Below, one piece after another: positions 16,433-25,658 of a stretch of 64,000 bases of DNA (its first letter is position 1; the number at the start of each line of letters is the position of its first letter). Source of the DNA: Flavobacterium sp. NKUCC04_CG (lineage in GTDB: Bacteria > Bacteroidota > Bacteroidia > Flavobacteriales > Flavobacteriaceae); contig NZ_JAHKRA010000014.1 in the NCBI RefSeq assembly GCF_019345525.1, forward strand, positions 17,701-81,700, in the 5' to 3' direction. The notes beneath the pieces are model-generated. The model saw nothing but the letters and a program-made list of their open reading frames with translations. It did no database searches and was not told the origin of the DNA. The position numbers were made by a program, and so were the translations under genes.

Positions 16433-17395
16433 CTAATTGGTTTCAGGCAAAATACGTTCTATAAGTGTGGATTGAATTTTATCGGGTTCGGTATTAAATA
16501 TGGTATGACCCGAGTTGGTAAACCAGAAAAAATCTTTTTTAGGAGCTTTAATCCAGTTGTAATAGTCCTCTACTATATAATGTGATTGCTGTTGATCGCC
16601 ATTACCTTCAAAAAAATAAATGGGACAGTGAAATTCTTGTTGCTGATTAAATCGATTATTTTGTACTGAAGCTAACCAAGTCGGAAACCAAACGTCTAAC
16701 CAACGGTAATAGGTGGGTTTGAAATTATCTTCTTTTGCAAATTCAACACCATTGTGTATAAAAAGCCATTTTTGGGCATAAAATAAATCATCTGGAGTTT
16801 TATAAGGTACCTTAACGTGGGATAGCTCTTCTTGAGCTTCGGCATTTGCATTTTCTTTTGCCCAGTTGTTTAGCATGTCTATAGTAAGGCGAGCATTTTT
16901 GTCTTGATCGATTAGGCCGCTAATACAAATATACGCATACAGTTGTTCGGGATTTTTAGATGCGATGTCAAAACCGAGTATAGAACCCCAGGAATGGGAA
17001 GCCAAATACAATTTAGGTTTGTTGAAGTTCTTTAGTAGATAAGATACCATCTCATGCGCATCAGACTGAAGTAGGGCTGTTGTCAATGGTTCTGGTGAAA
17101 CATTGGCTATAAGGGTACTTCCGGTCTGACGTTGATCCCATTGTACTACGAGAAAATGTTTTTGTAAATTTTGAGTAAACGACTCAGAAACAGGTATCAA
17201 CGATGTACCTGGACCACCGTGTAAAAATAACAATATCGGATTGTTGATGTCGCTCCCTTTGATGTCGATAGTTTGCAATATACCGCCGATCAGCACTTGC
17301 TCTTGTTTGTGTATGGCTTCAATATCTTGAGGTTGAGCATTTGCAGTAAAAAACGCAAAGTACATGAAGTAGCGGTATATAGTTTTACTAGGCAT
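16433..17395 (-). CDS. Secreted alpha/beta hydrolase, proline iminopeptidase-like
   Basis: An alpha/beta-hydrolase with oxyanion motif HGGPGTS and nucleophile elbow SHSWGS, both typical of proline iminopeptidases (S33), and with the catalytic His in SGHTIF. From Met at 17395 (MPSKTIYRYFMYFAFFTANAQ) the protein is 320 aa and starts with a signal peptide ending ANAQ. The frame is open to an ATG at 17500, which would add 35 residues and bury the signal, so 17395 is preferred. The substrate is unknown; a periplasmic peptidase is the simplest reading. Confidence 0.78.
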   Translation of the reverse strand: MPSKTIYRYFMYFAFFTANAQPQDIEAIHKQEQVLIGGILQTIDIKGSDINNPILLFLHGGPGTSLIPVSESFTQNLQKHFLVVQWDQRQTGSTLIANVSPEPLTTALLQSDAHEMVSYLLKNFNKPKLYLASHSWGSILGFDIASKNPEQLYAYICISGLIDQDKNARLTIDMLNNWAKENANAEAQEELSHVKVPYKTPDDLFYAQKWLFIHNGVEFAKEDNFKPTYYRWLDVWFPTWLASVQNNRFNQQQEFHCPIYFFEGNGDQQQSHYIVEDYYNWIKAPKKDFFWFTNSGHTIFNTEPDKIQSTLIERILPETN

Positions 17396-17620
17396 ATTTA
17401 CGTAGATTGATGAATTATAAGTAGGTAGTACAATATTAGTTGAATTAAGTTTACCATAAAGCTGAGGGTAAAAATATTTATAGTATTTTAATTTTGTCAT
17501 TTGTATTTATACTTTAACGCTGAATTAATTTTAAAACAGTAATTTTTCATGGAATAGCAAGCATACGGACTTGGCTGTAATTATATCCCTATAAAAGTTA
17601 AAAAATACTGAAATAACAAT

Positions 17621-17628
17621 TATCTTTG
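17621..17628 (+). promoter_or_regulatory. -7 box of argS
   Basis: TATCTTTG lies 21 bases before the argS ATG. No clear -33 TTG is present. Confidence 0.6.
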
Positions 17629-17648
17629 TTCCTTAAAATAAATAAGCA

Positions 17649-19427
17649 ATGACATTAAATCAGATTCTAATTCCTCAAATCGAAAACGCAGTACAATCAC
17701 TATATGGAGTCACTGTGGATAAAATTGAATTTCAAGGTACGAGAAAGGAGTTTGAAGGAGACACAACAGTGGTAATTTTCCCTTTCTTAAAGTTGATTAA
17801 AGGAAATCCTGTTGAAATTGGAACAAAAATTGGCGAATATTTAGTAGCAAATACCGGCGTGATTTCGCGGTTCAATGTGGTTTCAGGTTTCTTGAATTTA
17901 GTAGTTACAGATGCTTTTTACTTGAATTTTTTCAATGAAATAAAAGACGTTGAACGTTTTGGATTTCAAACAGTCGTAGCAGATGAGAAAGCGATTTTGG
18001 TGGAATATTGTTCGCCAAATACCAACAAGCCTTTGCATTTAGGTCATGTTAGAAATAATTTATTGGGATATTCCGTTGCTGAGATTTTGAAAGCTTCAGG
18101 AAAAAAGGTTTATAAGACACAAATCATAAACGATAGAGGAATCCATATTTGTAAGTCTATGTTGGCTTGGCAGAAATTTGGAGAAGGACAAACACCTGCT
18201 AGCACCGGTCTCAAAGGAGATAAGTTAGTTGGTAATTTTTATGTGATATTTGACAAGGTTTATAAAGAGCAAATAGCTGAATTGATACAGGCTGGACGTT
18301 CGGAAGAGGAAGCTAAAAAAGAAGCACCCATTATTTTAGAAGCCCAACAAATGTTATTGGATTGGGAAGCTGGTAAACCCGAAGTTATCGCTTTATGGAA
18401 AGAGATGAATCAGTGGGTTTATGATGGTTTCGCTATTACATTTAAAAACTTAGGTGTTGATTTTGATAAAAACTATTACGAGAGTAATACGTATTTATTG
18501 GGCAAAGATGTGGTGGAAAACGGTTTAAAAGACGGTGTGTTTTTTAGAAAAGAAGACGGTTCTGTCTGGATTGATTTAACTGCGGAAGGCTTGGATGAAA
18601 AGTTGGTATTACGCGGAGACGGTACTTCGGTATATATGACCCAAGATATTGGTACGGCTATTCAACGTGTTAAAGACTTTAATGATATTGGCGGTATGGT
18701 ATATACCGTAGGAAACGAACAGGATTACCACTTTAAAGTATTGTTCTTAATACTTAAAAAATTGGGATTTGACTGGGCGGAAAGTCTTCATCACTTGTCT
18801 TATGGTATGGTTGATTTGCCTTCCGGTAAGATGAAAAGTAGAGAAGGAACCGTAGTCGATGCAGATGATTTGATGTTAGAAATGACCGATACGGCAAAAC
18901 AAATCTCGGAAGAGTTAGGGAAATTAGACGGTTATACCGAAGAGGAAAAAGAAAGCTTGTATAAAACCATTGGATTGGGAGCTTTGAAATATTATATTTT
19001 AAAAGTTGATCCTAAAAAACGCATCTTGTTTAATCCAGAGGAATCGGTTGATTTCGCGGGTAATACGGGGCCGTTTATTCAATATACTTACGCGCGTATC
19101 CAATCGATTGTAAGAAAGGCAAATTTTGATTATTCCTATACCGTAACAGGAATTGCTTTAGATAGCAAGGAAAAAGAATTGCTAAAACTGATGGAATCCT
19201 ATGCTGAAGTAATTGAAAACGCAGGAAAATCTCACAGCCCTGCATTGTTAGCCAACTATATATACGAACTTGTTAGAGAATACAATTCTTTTTATCAAAC
19301 CGTACCTATTTTAGGTGAAGAGGTTCAAGATTTAAAAGTTTTTAGAGTACAATTGTCTCAGAAAGTGGGAACAATTATAAAAAGCGGTTTTTCTCTATTG
19401 GGAATTGCTGTACCAGACCGTATGTAA
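17649..19427 (+). CDS. argS: Arginyl-tRNA synthetase
   Basis: A class I synthetase (592 aa) that charges tRNA-Arg in the cytoplasm. The Arg-specific N-terminal domain is present. The HIGH-like motif is in NKPLHLGHVRNN (about residues 128-139), and the KMSK-like motif is GKMKSREGTVV with the usual Arg-family change. The C-terminal anticodon domain starts with NTGPFIQYTYARI. The next gene starts 11 bases later, so the envelope-acylation operon may be read through from argS. Confidence 0.96.
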   Translation: MTLNQILIPQIENAVQSLYGVTVDKIEFQGTRKEFEGDTTVVIFPFLKLIKGNPVEIGTKIGEYLVANTGVISRFNVVSGFLNLVVTDAFYLNFFNEIKDVERFGFQTVVADEKAILVEYCSPNTNKPLHLGHVRNNLLGYSVAEILKASGKKVYKTQIINDRGIHICKSMLAWQKFGEGQTPASTGLKGDKLVGNFYVIFDKVYKEQIAELIQAGRSEEEAKKEAPIILEAQQMLLDWEAGKPEVIALWKEMNQWVYDGFAITFKNLGVDFDKNYYESNTYLLGKDVVENGLKDGVFFRKEDGSVWIDLTAEGLDEKLVLRGDGTSVYMTQDIGTAIQRVKDFNDIGGMVYTVGNEQDYHFKVLFLILKKLGFDWAESLHHLSYGMVDLPSGKMKSREGTVVDADDLMLEMTDTAKQISEELGKLDGYTEEEKESLYKTIGLGALKYYILKVDPKKRILFNPEESVDFAGNTGPFIQYTYARIQSIVRKANFDYSYTVTGIALDSKEKELLKLMESYAEVIENAGKSHSPALLANYIYELVREYNSFYQTVPILGEEVQDLKVFRVQLSQKVGTIIKSGFSLLGIAVPDRM

Positions 19428-19438
19428 CTTTTATTAGT

Positions 19439-20917
19439 GTGAAGATATCTAAATCGTATGCATTTCAATCTTTCGCCATTGTAATAATGGCGACTGGTTT
19501 TTTCTTGGTATTTAAAACCTATTTACCGAAGAAAATATTTAAAGAAACGGAAGTTAACAACAAACATATTGTAGTAGATAGTTTACTATTAGAAGCTATT
19601 CAAGAAGAAAAAGAAGCTCATAATAACAAGCAATCAAATATAGAAACGGATAGTTTATCAGGAGAAAATCTTGATGGAATGCCGTTTTCAGATGAACCGG
19701 CATCTAGCTTTAGAGGCTTGGTATATTTGCAAGCTTTCTATGAAAAATTATACCAACTAGAAATTGAGCAGAAAGGTAAAGTGAGGATTGCTTACTATGG
19801 CGATTCGATGACAGATGGAGACATGATTGTCCAGGATTTGCGCAGAAGTTTCCAAAATAAATACGGAGGTGATGGCGTTGGTTTTGTAGCGATAACTTCA
19901 GAATCTGCTGGGTCTAGAAGTTCGGTGTCGCATCAATTTTCTCCAAACTGGAAGGTACAATCGTACTTAAATGTGAAAAATCCCCTAAGACCTTTTGGTA
20001 TAAATGGGCATGTGTTTTTTGCGAAAGACACTGTCAACAGTACTTGGGTTCGGTATAAATCGTCAACGGTTGCACACTTGGATTTTCTAAATAAACCCAC
20101 TTTGTTTTATGGACGATCAAACAATTCGAGAGCACAATTACGGATGATTGTTGGGAAGGATACTGTGTATAAGAAGTTGAATCCGGTTAATGAGCTCAAT
20201 ACATTGACCTTATCAGAAGGCAATTTAAAGGGGTTTAAAGCCGATTTTATACATGCAGATTCCATTCCAATATACGGAGTTAATTTTGATAACCAGCAAG
20301 GAGTGCATATCGATAATTTCTCTAATAGAGGTAATTCAGGTTTGCCATTGACTACGTTTAAGCCGAGTATTATGAATCAATTTCAGCAAAAATTAGGCTA
20401 TCAGCTGATTATTTTGCACTATGGAACCAATGTACTGAATTACGGTTCATACAATTACAGTTGGTATGAGCGTCAAATGACTAGGGTAGTTGATAATTTG
20501 AGAAATTGTTTTCCGGGTGTTTCGATTTTAGTAATTTCGACAGCAGATAAGGCAACCAAGTATGATTTGACGATGCAAACAGACTCGGCTGTTGTTCCGT
20601 TAGTAAATGCACAGCGAAAATACGCGATTTCCAATCAAGCCGGATTTGTCAATTTATATCAATTGATGGGTGGAGATGGTTCTATGGTCAAATGGGTTGA
20701 TGAAGTACCTGCTAAGGCAAATAAGGATTATACGCATTTTAATCATAGGGGAGCAAGAGATATTTCCAATATGATTTTTAAACAAATAGAAGAGGGTTAC
20801 GACACTTATAAAAAAGGTAAAACAGTTGCACCACAAACCGTTGAGCCTACAGTAGTCAAACCTAAACCTAAAGATACTGTGAAAATAAAAAGAAAAGTAA
20901 GTTTAGATGTTCATTAA
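19439..20917 (+). CDS. Membrane-anchored SGNH/GDSL-like hydrolase, first of pair
   Basis: A 492-aa protein with a single N-terminal membrane segment (about residues 8-24) and a periplasmic SGNH domain. Block I is YYGDSMTDGD (nucleophile Ser), block III is HYGTNVLNYG, and block V supplies Asp and His in KDYTHFNHRG. The start is GTG 19439; the next Met would cut into the membrane segment. It overlaps the following SGNH gene by 11 bases. With the MBOAT protein downstream it resembles the periplasmic acyltransferase or esterase half of AlgI/AlgJ/AlgX and PatA/PatB systems. The acceptor polymer is unknown. Confidence 0.8.
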   Translation: MKISKSYAFQSFAIVIMATGFFLVFKTYLPKKIFKETEVNNKHIVVDSLLLEAIQEEKEAHNNKQSNIETDSLSGENLDGMPFSDEPASSFRGLVYLQAFYEKLYQLEIEQKGKVRIAYYGDSMTDGDMIVQDLRRSFQNKYGGDGVGFVAITSESAGSRSSVSHQFSPNWKVQSYLNVKNPLRPFGINGHVFFAKDTVNSTWVRYKSSTVAHLDFLNKPTLFYGRSNNSRAQLRMIVGKDTVYKKLNPVNELNTLTLSEGNLKGFKADFIHADSIPIYGVNFDNQQGVHIDNFSNRGNSGLPLTTFKPSIMNQFQQKLGYQLIILHYGTNVLNYGSYNYSWYERQMTRVVDNLRNCFPGVSILVISTADKATKYDLTMQTDSAVVPLVNAQRKYAISNQAGFVNLYQLMGGDGSMVKWVDEVPAKANKDYTHFNHRGARDISNMIFKQIEEGYDTYKKGKTVAPQTVEPTVVKPKPKDTVKIKRKVSLDVH

Positions 20918-22325
20918 AAAGTTATTAGTACTGTCGGTATTGATCGGTTGTAAATGGGGTTGGGCTCAAAATCAAACTGCATCGGCGCTTACTGAAGTAG
21001 CCGATAGTTTGGCTGTGTCAAAATATGCCGAGAATGAGATTTTGAATACCGAGGTACTCGAGCCTTTTTTTCAAAAGTTAAACGACTTAAAGAAAAATCA
21101 AAGTGGGAAAATAAATATTGTACACATTGGTGATTCCCATATTCAGGCAGATTTGTTTACAGGTAAAATCAGGGAACGCTTACAAACCGAATTCGGTAAT
21201 GGTGGTTTGGGTTTTTCGTTTCCTTATAAATTGGCTAAAACCAATGGCAACAGTTTTGTTCAGTATTCTTCAAATATAGAATGGAATAGTTATCGGAATA
21301 TTTATCCACTAAACGGTTCGTTAGTAGGTTTAAGTGGTATCGCATTAGCTGCTAAAAAAGATGATTTTGTAATCGAAATCACTATGCGTGATGCGCGTTT
21401 TCAATTTACTAAAATGAAAATTTTCACTCCTGGGAACGAAAACATGTTTGATGTTGCTACAGCTTCCAAAACGATTATGGTGGAGCAAAAAGTGCCACAA
21501 AAAATCAACCATAGAATTAAGAAAGGGGAGGCTATAGGTAGTATTGCTAAAAAGTATGGCGTTACTCTCGAGCAAATTAAAAAAGCAAACAGTCTAAAAG
21601 GTAATTTGATTCAGGCGGGAAAAGTACTGTATATTCCTTCTAATTTGATAGAAACCAAAGCGATTGCTCGTTCGGAATTTATTCCTTTGGAAACCGTAGC
21701 TAAAAAACAATACCGGGAATTTATCAATTCTGAAGAGCTTTCCAAGATCTATTTGTTGCCTAGTAAAAAAGCGGAAACCTACAACTTAAATGGTTTGGTA
21801 TTTGAAAATGAACAAGCTGGAATCATATATCACAGTATAGGAGTAAATGGGGCAAAGTTTTCGGATTACAATAAGTACAAATTGTTTTTCGAACAAATTA
21901 AGGGACTTGCTCCGGATTTAGTTGTCATTTCATTGGGTACGAACGAAGCGTTTGACAAAATGGGTACAGCCAATTATCAGGAACAAATGAACTTCTTTAT
22001 TGACCAGATTAAAAAGGATAATCCACGGGCTAGCATCTTAATCACAACACCTCCACCTTCTTTGTTTCAAAAGAAAATTCCCAATAGTTATTCTGAGGGA
22101 TATGCCGATTCTATTTTGGAAGATGCCGTAGCGCAGCAGTATGCTGTTTGGGATGTATTTCACATATTGGGTGGTATCAATAGCGTTAATGAAAATTATG
22201 ACAAGGGTTTGGTTTCAAGAGATTATGTCCATTATTCCAAATCGGGTTACGAATACAAAGGTGAATTATTTGCAAACGCACTACTTGAAGCTTTTAAAAA
22301 TTTTAAAATTTCTCATAAGAATTAA
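20907..22325 (+). CDS. Periplasmic SGNH hydrolase with LysM domain
   Basis: A 472-aa secreted protein with a signal peptide ending WGWAQ (about residue 20). The SGNH domain is split: block I HIGDSHIQAD is near residue 75, and the remaining blocks (SLGTNEAFD and the Asp/His pair in RDYVHYSKSGY) are in the C-terminal third. Between them lies a LysM motif (HRIKKGEAIGSIAKKYGVTLEQI, VLYIP; about residues 195-250), which points to binding at peptidoglycan. It ends in the TAATG overlap with the MBOAT gene, so translation is coupled. The likely role is O-acyl transfer or removal on cell-wall glycan. Confidence 0.82.
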   Translation: MFIKKLLVLSVLIGCKWGWAQNQTASALTEVADSLAVSKYAENEILNTEVLEPFFQKLNDLKKNQSGKINIVHIGDSHIQADLFTGKIRERLQTEFGNGGLGFSFPYKLAKTNGNSFVQYSSNIEWNSYRNIYPLNGSLVGLSGIALAAKKDDFVIEITMRDARFQFTKMKIFTPGNENMFDVATASKTIMVEQKVPQKINHRIKKGEAIGSIAKKYGVTLEQIKKANSLKGNLIQAGKVLYIPSNLIETKAIARSEFIPLETVAKKQYREFINSEELSKIYLLPSKKAETYNLNGLVFENEQAGIIYHSIGVNGAKFSDYNKYKLFFEQIKGLAPDLVVISLGTNEAFDKMGTANYQEQMNFFIDQIKKDNPRASILITTPPPSLFQKKIPNSYSEGYADSILEDAVAQQYAVWDVFHILGGINSVNENYDKGLVSRDYVHYSKSGYEYKGELFANALLEAFKNFKISHKN

Positions 22326-23995
22326 TGTCTATACTCGATTTTAGTTTGCCTGTCCTCACGATGGCTGATGTCATCAAATGGTTTTCTTTTAATCCAAAAG
22401 AGCCACTATTGTTTAATTCGGGTTTATTCCTCGGAATGTTCCTCGTATTCTATTTGGTTTATATAGGTATTAGAAAAACCTTTCATTTACGATTAATCTA
22501 CGTCGTTTTATTTTCGCTCTTTTTTTATTATAAATCGAGTGGTATGTTTTTTTTATTGCTGGTAGGTTCTTCGATTATAGATTATTATTTAGCGAATATT
22601 ATTTATCGTGAAAAGAGTCTGGTAAAGAAAAAGACCTTGCTCACAATCAGTGTTTTGGTTAACTTAGGGATGCTGGGGTATTTTAAATATACCAATTTTA
22701 TTTTAGACGGGTTTAATCTCGCTTCAGGAAGTAGTTATCATCTTAATGATATTATCTTACCGGTGGGAATTTCGTTCTTCACCTTCCAATCCATCAGTTA
22801 TATCATCGAGGTTTATAGAAAGGAAATTGAGCCTACTAAGAGTTTTGTAGATTATTTATTCTTTATTTCCTTTTTTCCACAATTGGTTGCTGGACCTATT
22901 GTACGGGCAAAGGACTTTATTCCTCAAATCTATCAACGCCTTCATATTTCAAGAGAATACGTCAACGAAGGACTGTTTTTAATCATCGGTGGTTTACTTA
23001 AAAAGGCAGTGATTTCCGATTATATCTCTGTGAATTTTGTTGATCGTGTTTTTGATTCACCAAACAGTTATACCGCATTTGAGAATTTGATGGCTACTTA
23101 CGGTTATGCGATTCAGATCTATTGTGATTTCTCGGGTTATTCCGATATGGCCATCGGTATTGCCTTACTATTGGGATATCGTTTACCAATCAACTTTGAC
23201 GTACCCTATCAATCGGCATCGATTACAGAGTTTTGGAGACGATGGCATATCTCGTTGTCAACTTGGTTAAAGGACTTCTTGTATATCTCAATAGGAGGAA
23301 ATAGAAAGGGAACTTTTGCAGGTTTTTTGTTTCCAGGATTGTTTTTTGTTGGAATCCTTGGATGGGGTATCTATTACTATGAAGAAACGATCGTTCCCTT
23401 GGGAATTGCAATAACCTCGGTAATTGTTTTTGTATTAACGATATTATTATCAAAGAATAAAGAGCGCACACTATTTACCAATTTCAACCTTTTTACTACC
23501 ATGTTGTTAGGAGGTCTTTGGCATGGAGCAAGTATGCGTTTCATTATCTGGGGTGCCCTTCACGGAATTGCTCTGGCTATTCACAAAACGATTGACGAAC
23601 TGTTCCCGTCCAAAAAGGGAACTAGAGTTGTGAATAGTTTGGGTCTTTGGAATATCGTATCAGTGCTATTAACCTTTCACTTCGTCGCATTTTGTTGGAT
23701 TTTCTTTAGAGCAAAAGATTTTGACACAGCGTTAAATGTTATCTATAATATCGGAAACCTAACTTGGGATTTAGAACAATGGCAAACAATTATCATCAGT
23801 TATAAAAATGTATTTTTATTAATAGCAATTGGCTTTGTATGGCATTTTATACCAAAAAGTTGGATGGGCAGTGTGCGTTCATTGTTTGACAAAATGCCGA
23901 TGTTGATAAAGGCAGCTGTGTTAGGATTTATTTTCTGGGTTGTTTTTGCTACGGCAGCTGCGGGGCCGCAACCTTTTATATATTTTCAGTTTTAA
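22325..23995 (+). CDS. MBOAT-family O-acyltransferase (AlgI-like)
   Basis: A 556-aa polytopic inner-membrane protein of the AlgI/DltB/PatA type that moves acyl groups from a cytoplasmic donor across the membrane. The family hallmarks are FWRRWHISLSTWLKDFLYI (centre of the protein) and the conserved His in LLGGLWHGASMRFIIWG. PVGISFFTFQSISY and CDFSGYSDMAIG are also typical. It is coupled by TAATG to the SGNH-LysM gene, giving a three-gene acylation unit behind argS. The acyl acceptor could be peptidoglycan or an exopolysaccharide. Confidence 0.9.
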   Translation: MSILDFSLPVLTMADVIKWFSFNPKEPLLFNSGLFLGMFLVFYLVYIGIRKTFHLRLIYVVLFSLFFYYKSSGMFFLLLVGSSIIDYYLANIIYREKSLVKKKTLLTISVLVNLGMLGYFKYTNFILDGFNLASGSSYHLNDIILPVGISFFTFQSISYIIEVYRKEIEPTKSFVDYLFFISFFPQLVAGPIVRAKDFIPQIYQRLHISREYVNEGLFLIIGGLLKKAVISDYISVNFVDRVFDSPNSYTAFENLMATYGYAIQIYCDFSGYSDMAIGIALLLGYRLPINFDVPYQSASITEFWRRWHISLSTWLKDFLYISIGGNRKGTFAGFLFPGLFFVGILGWGIYYYEETIVPLGIAITSVIVFVLTILLSKNKERTLFTNFNLFTTMLLGGLWHGASMRFIIWGALHGIALAIHKTIDELFPSKKGTRVVNSLGLWNIVSVLLTFHFVAFCWIFFRAKDFDTALNVIYNIGNLTWDLEQWQTIIISYKNVFLLIAIGFVWHFIPKSWMGSVRSLFDKMPMLIKAAVLGFIFWVVFATAAAGPQPFIYFQF

Positions 23996-24129
23996 TTCGT
24001 GTTTATTTGCTGTTCAATCGGCTGCTCATAAGTTCATTGAAAATTCTATTATTTTAGAACAACAGTTTAAATGTGTTGGTAAGGCATTGTTTCCTTTGCT
24101 TACGGGTATGAATTAACTTAATTTAACAC

Positions 24130-24159
24130 TTGGGATTAGTGTTTTTATTTATATCTTCG
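24130..24159 (+). promoter_or_regulatory. Promoter before the 24239 gene
   Basis: TTG at 24130-24132 and TATCTTCG at 24152-24159 are separated by exactly 19 bases. The leader is about 73 bases. Confidence 0.6.
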
Positions 24160-24238
24160 GAACCGATTTGTAGTCAAGCTGAATACGAACGATTGTATTT
24201 GGGTATTGCTGCAGCATTTTAATAAAAATAAAACACCG

Positions 24239-24805
24239 ATGAAAACAAAAATTACGCTGTTGTTGCTAGTTGTAACAATGACAAATGTCTTTGCTCAAAA
24301 AGTAAAATCTGGAAGCTTTGATTTTTTAAAAGGTCAAACGGAAATTAATGTCCTATTTGATTATGCTGACTTAACTGTTGGTAAGAAAAAAATATCGGAA
24401 GCAGAATATCTTAAAAAAAGAGCTGCCGATGTAAAAGAGAAGAATCCTAATGAAGATTTTTACAAAGTTTGGGAAGAATACAAAGAGGAAAAATTTCCGA
24501 ATAAATTTTTTGCTAGCATTAATAAAAGCAGTAAGATTAAATTTTCAAAAAATCCAAAAGCAAAGTATACACTGATTGTTAAGTCAGAATGGTTAAATCC
24601 TGGAGTACCTGGTATGACGAATTCACTGCTAAACTCTCGCTTGGTTTTTGTAGAAACTGAAAATCAAAATAAGCAGTTGTTGATTATAGACATTACTAAA
24701 GCTAAAGGAAAAAGTATGACAATGAATAGAAATTCAATCATGTCTGAAAGTTATGCTATGACCGGTAAGAAGTTGGGGAATTTTTTGAGTAAAAAAGTAA
24801 AATAA
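24239..24805 (+). CDS. Small secreted protein of unknown function
   Basis: A 188-aa protein with a signal peptide (MKTKITLLLLVVTMTNVFAQ) and a Lys-rich, probably alpha/beta mature part without a motif I recognise. The frame is open to a TTG at 24206, but ATG 24239 begins the signal peptide directly and is preferred. It is monocistronic, with its own promoter and downstream hairpins. Lipid-free and soluble, it is likely periplasmic or secreted. Confidence 0.65.
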   Translation: MKTKITLLLLVVTMTNVFAQKVKSGSFDFLKGQTEINVLFDYADLTVGKKKISEAEYLKKRAADVKEKNPNEDFYKVWEEYKEEKFPNKFFASINKSSKIKFSKNPKAKYTLIVKSEWLNPGVPGMTNSLLNSRLVFVETENQNKQLLIIDITKAKGKSMTMNRNSIMSESYAMTGKKLGNFLSKKVK

Positions 24806-24815
24806 CTTTAAATAT

Positions 24816-24848
24816 AAATGGTTGTCTCCTAGCTGGAGGTAGCCATTT
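24816..24848 (+). terminator. Weak hairpin after the 24239 gene
   Basis: ATGGTTGTCTCC pairs imperfectly with GGAGGTAGCCAT, followed by T6. A plausible terminator for the secreted-protein gene. Confidence 0.55.
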
Positions 24849-24930
24849 TTTACAACACTTTGTTTAAAAATCAAGTTGTTTTATTGGTTTTTAAAAGGCA
24901 TGTTTAGATATTTGAAATAGTTATAAAATA

Positions 24931-24966
24931 ACAAGAGGCTATCCTTTTGAGATAGCCTCTTGTTTT
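24931..24966. terminator. Strong hairpin terminator
   Basis: ACAAGAGGCTATC and GATAGCCTCTTGT form a perfect 13-bp stem followed by TTTT. The rest of the 24806-25113 gap shows no gene. Confidence 0.75.
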
Positions 24967-25113
24967 AGAGTTGCGTTTGTTGGAGTCTGTGCTGATGTAA
25001 ATCTCAGCCAAATAAACTTTTATAAATCTTATTTTTTTGACTGACCCAATCCTTCTATGTGCTTTTTAGTCAATAACTACAAAGGGATTTGCAAATCTCT
25101 AGTTTACGTTCGT

Positions 25114-25539
25114 TTAAACGCGATCAGTTGATGATGGATTAGTACCCTCTGCACCTGCTGGACCTATGTATTTTGCATCTCCAAAACCTAAAATTGGTAA
25201 GAAAATAAAGGGTAATAGTATTATACCCACAGTAAAACCTTCTGTTTTTCCGAAACTCTTACTAAGTAGATTGTAAGTCCATATCATAAAAATTATGTTC
25301 ACTCCTGGAATTAGGAATAAGAAAATCCACCAAAGTGGCTTTCCGATAATTTCCAATAAAACTATAATATTGTATATAGGTATTATAGCTGCCCAGCCCG
25401 GTTTTCCTGCTTTCGCAAATATTTTCCATTGGGCAGCGACAATCAGTATGATTACCGCTAAATAGATTATAAAACCAATCATTCCAATTCCAGCTGCTCC
25501 TGCAGCAATGGCGTCATTCGTGTAAATTTCCTCGTTCAT
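25114..25539 (-). CDS. DUF5684-type membrane protein
   Basis: A 141-aa protein with three or four membrane segments (IGFIIYLAVIILIVAAQW, GWAAIIPIYNIIVLLEIIG, WWIFLFLIPGVNIIFMIW and a later one). The KAGKPGWAAIIPIYN segment is the recurring signature of DUF5684 proteins, which often sit near signal-peptidase genes; no such gene is here. The function is unknown. Confidence 0.75.
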   Translation of the reverse strand: MNEEIYTNDAIAAGAAGIGMIGFIIYLAVIILIVAAQWKIFAKAGKPGWAAIIPIYNIIVLLEIIGKPLWWIFLFLIPGVNIIFMIWTYNLLSKSFGKTEGFTVGIILLPFIFLPILGFGDAKYIGPAGAEGTNPSSTDRV

Positions 25540-25584
25540 AAAACTTGAATTTAAATTAATAAAATTTTAAGTATAAAATTAATG

Positions 25585-25592
25585 CAAAAATA
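25585..25592 (-). promoter_or_regulatory. -7 box of the DUF5684 gene
   Basis: TATTTTTG on the minus strand, 46 bases before the ATG. No clear -33 element. Confidence 0.5.
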
Positions 25593-25658
25593 AGTTAAAT
25601 CATATAAAAATAGTAGTAAATAATATTTATAAAAAGCATTTTAAGGTATAATATCATT

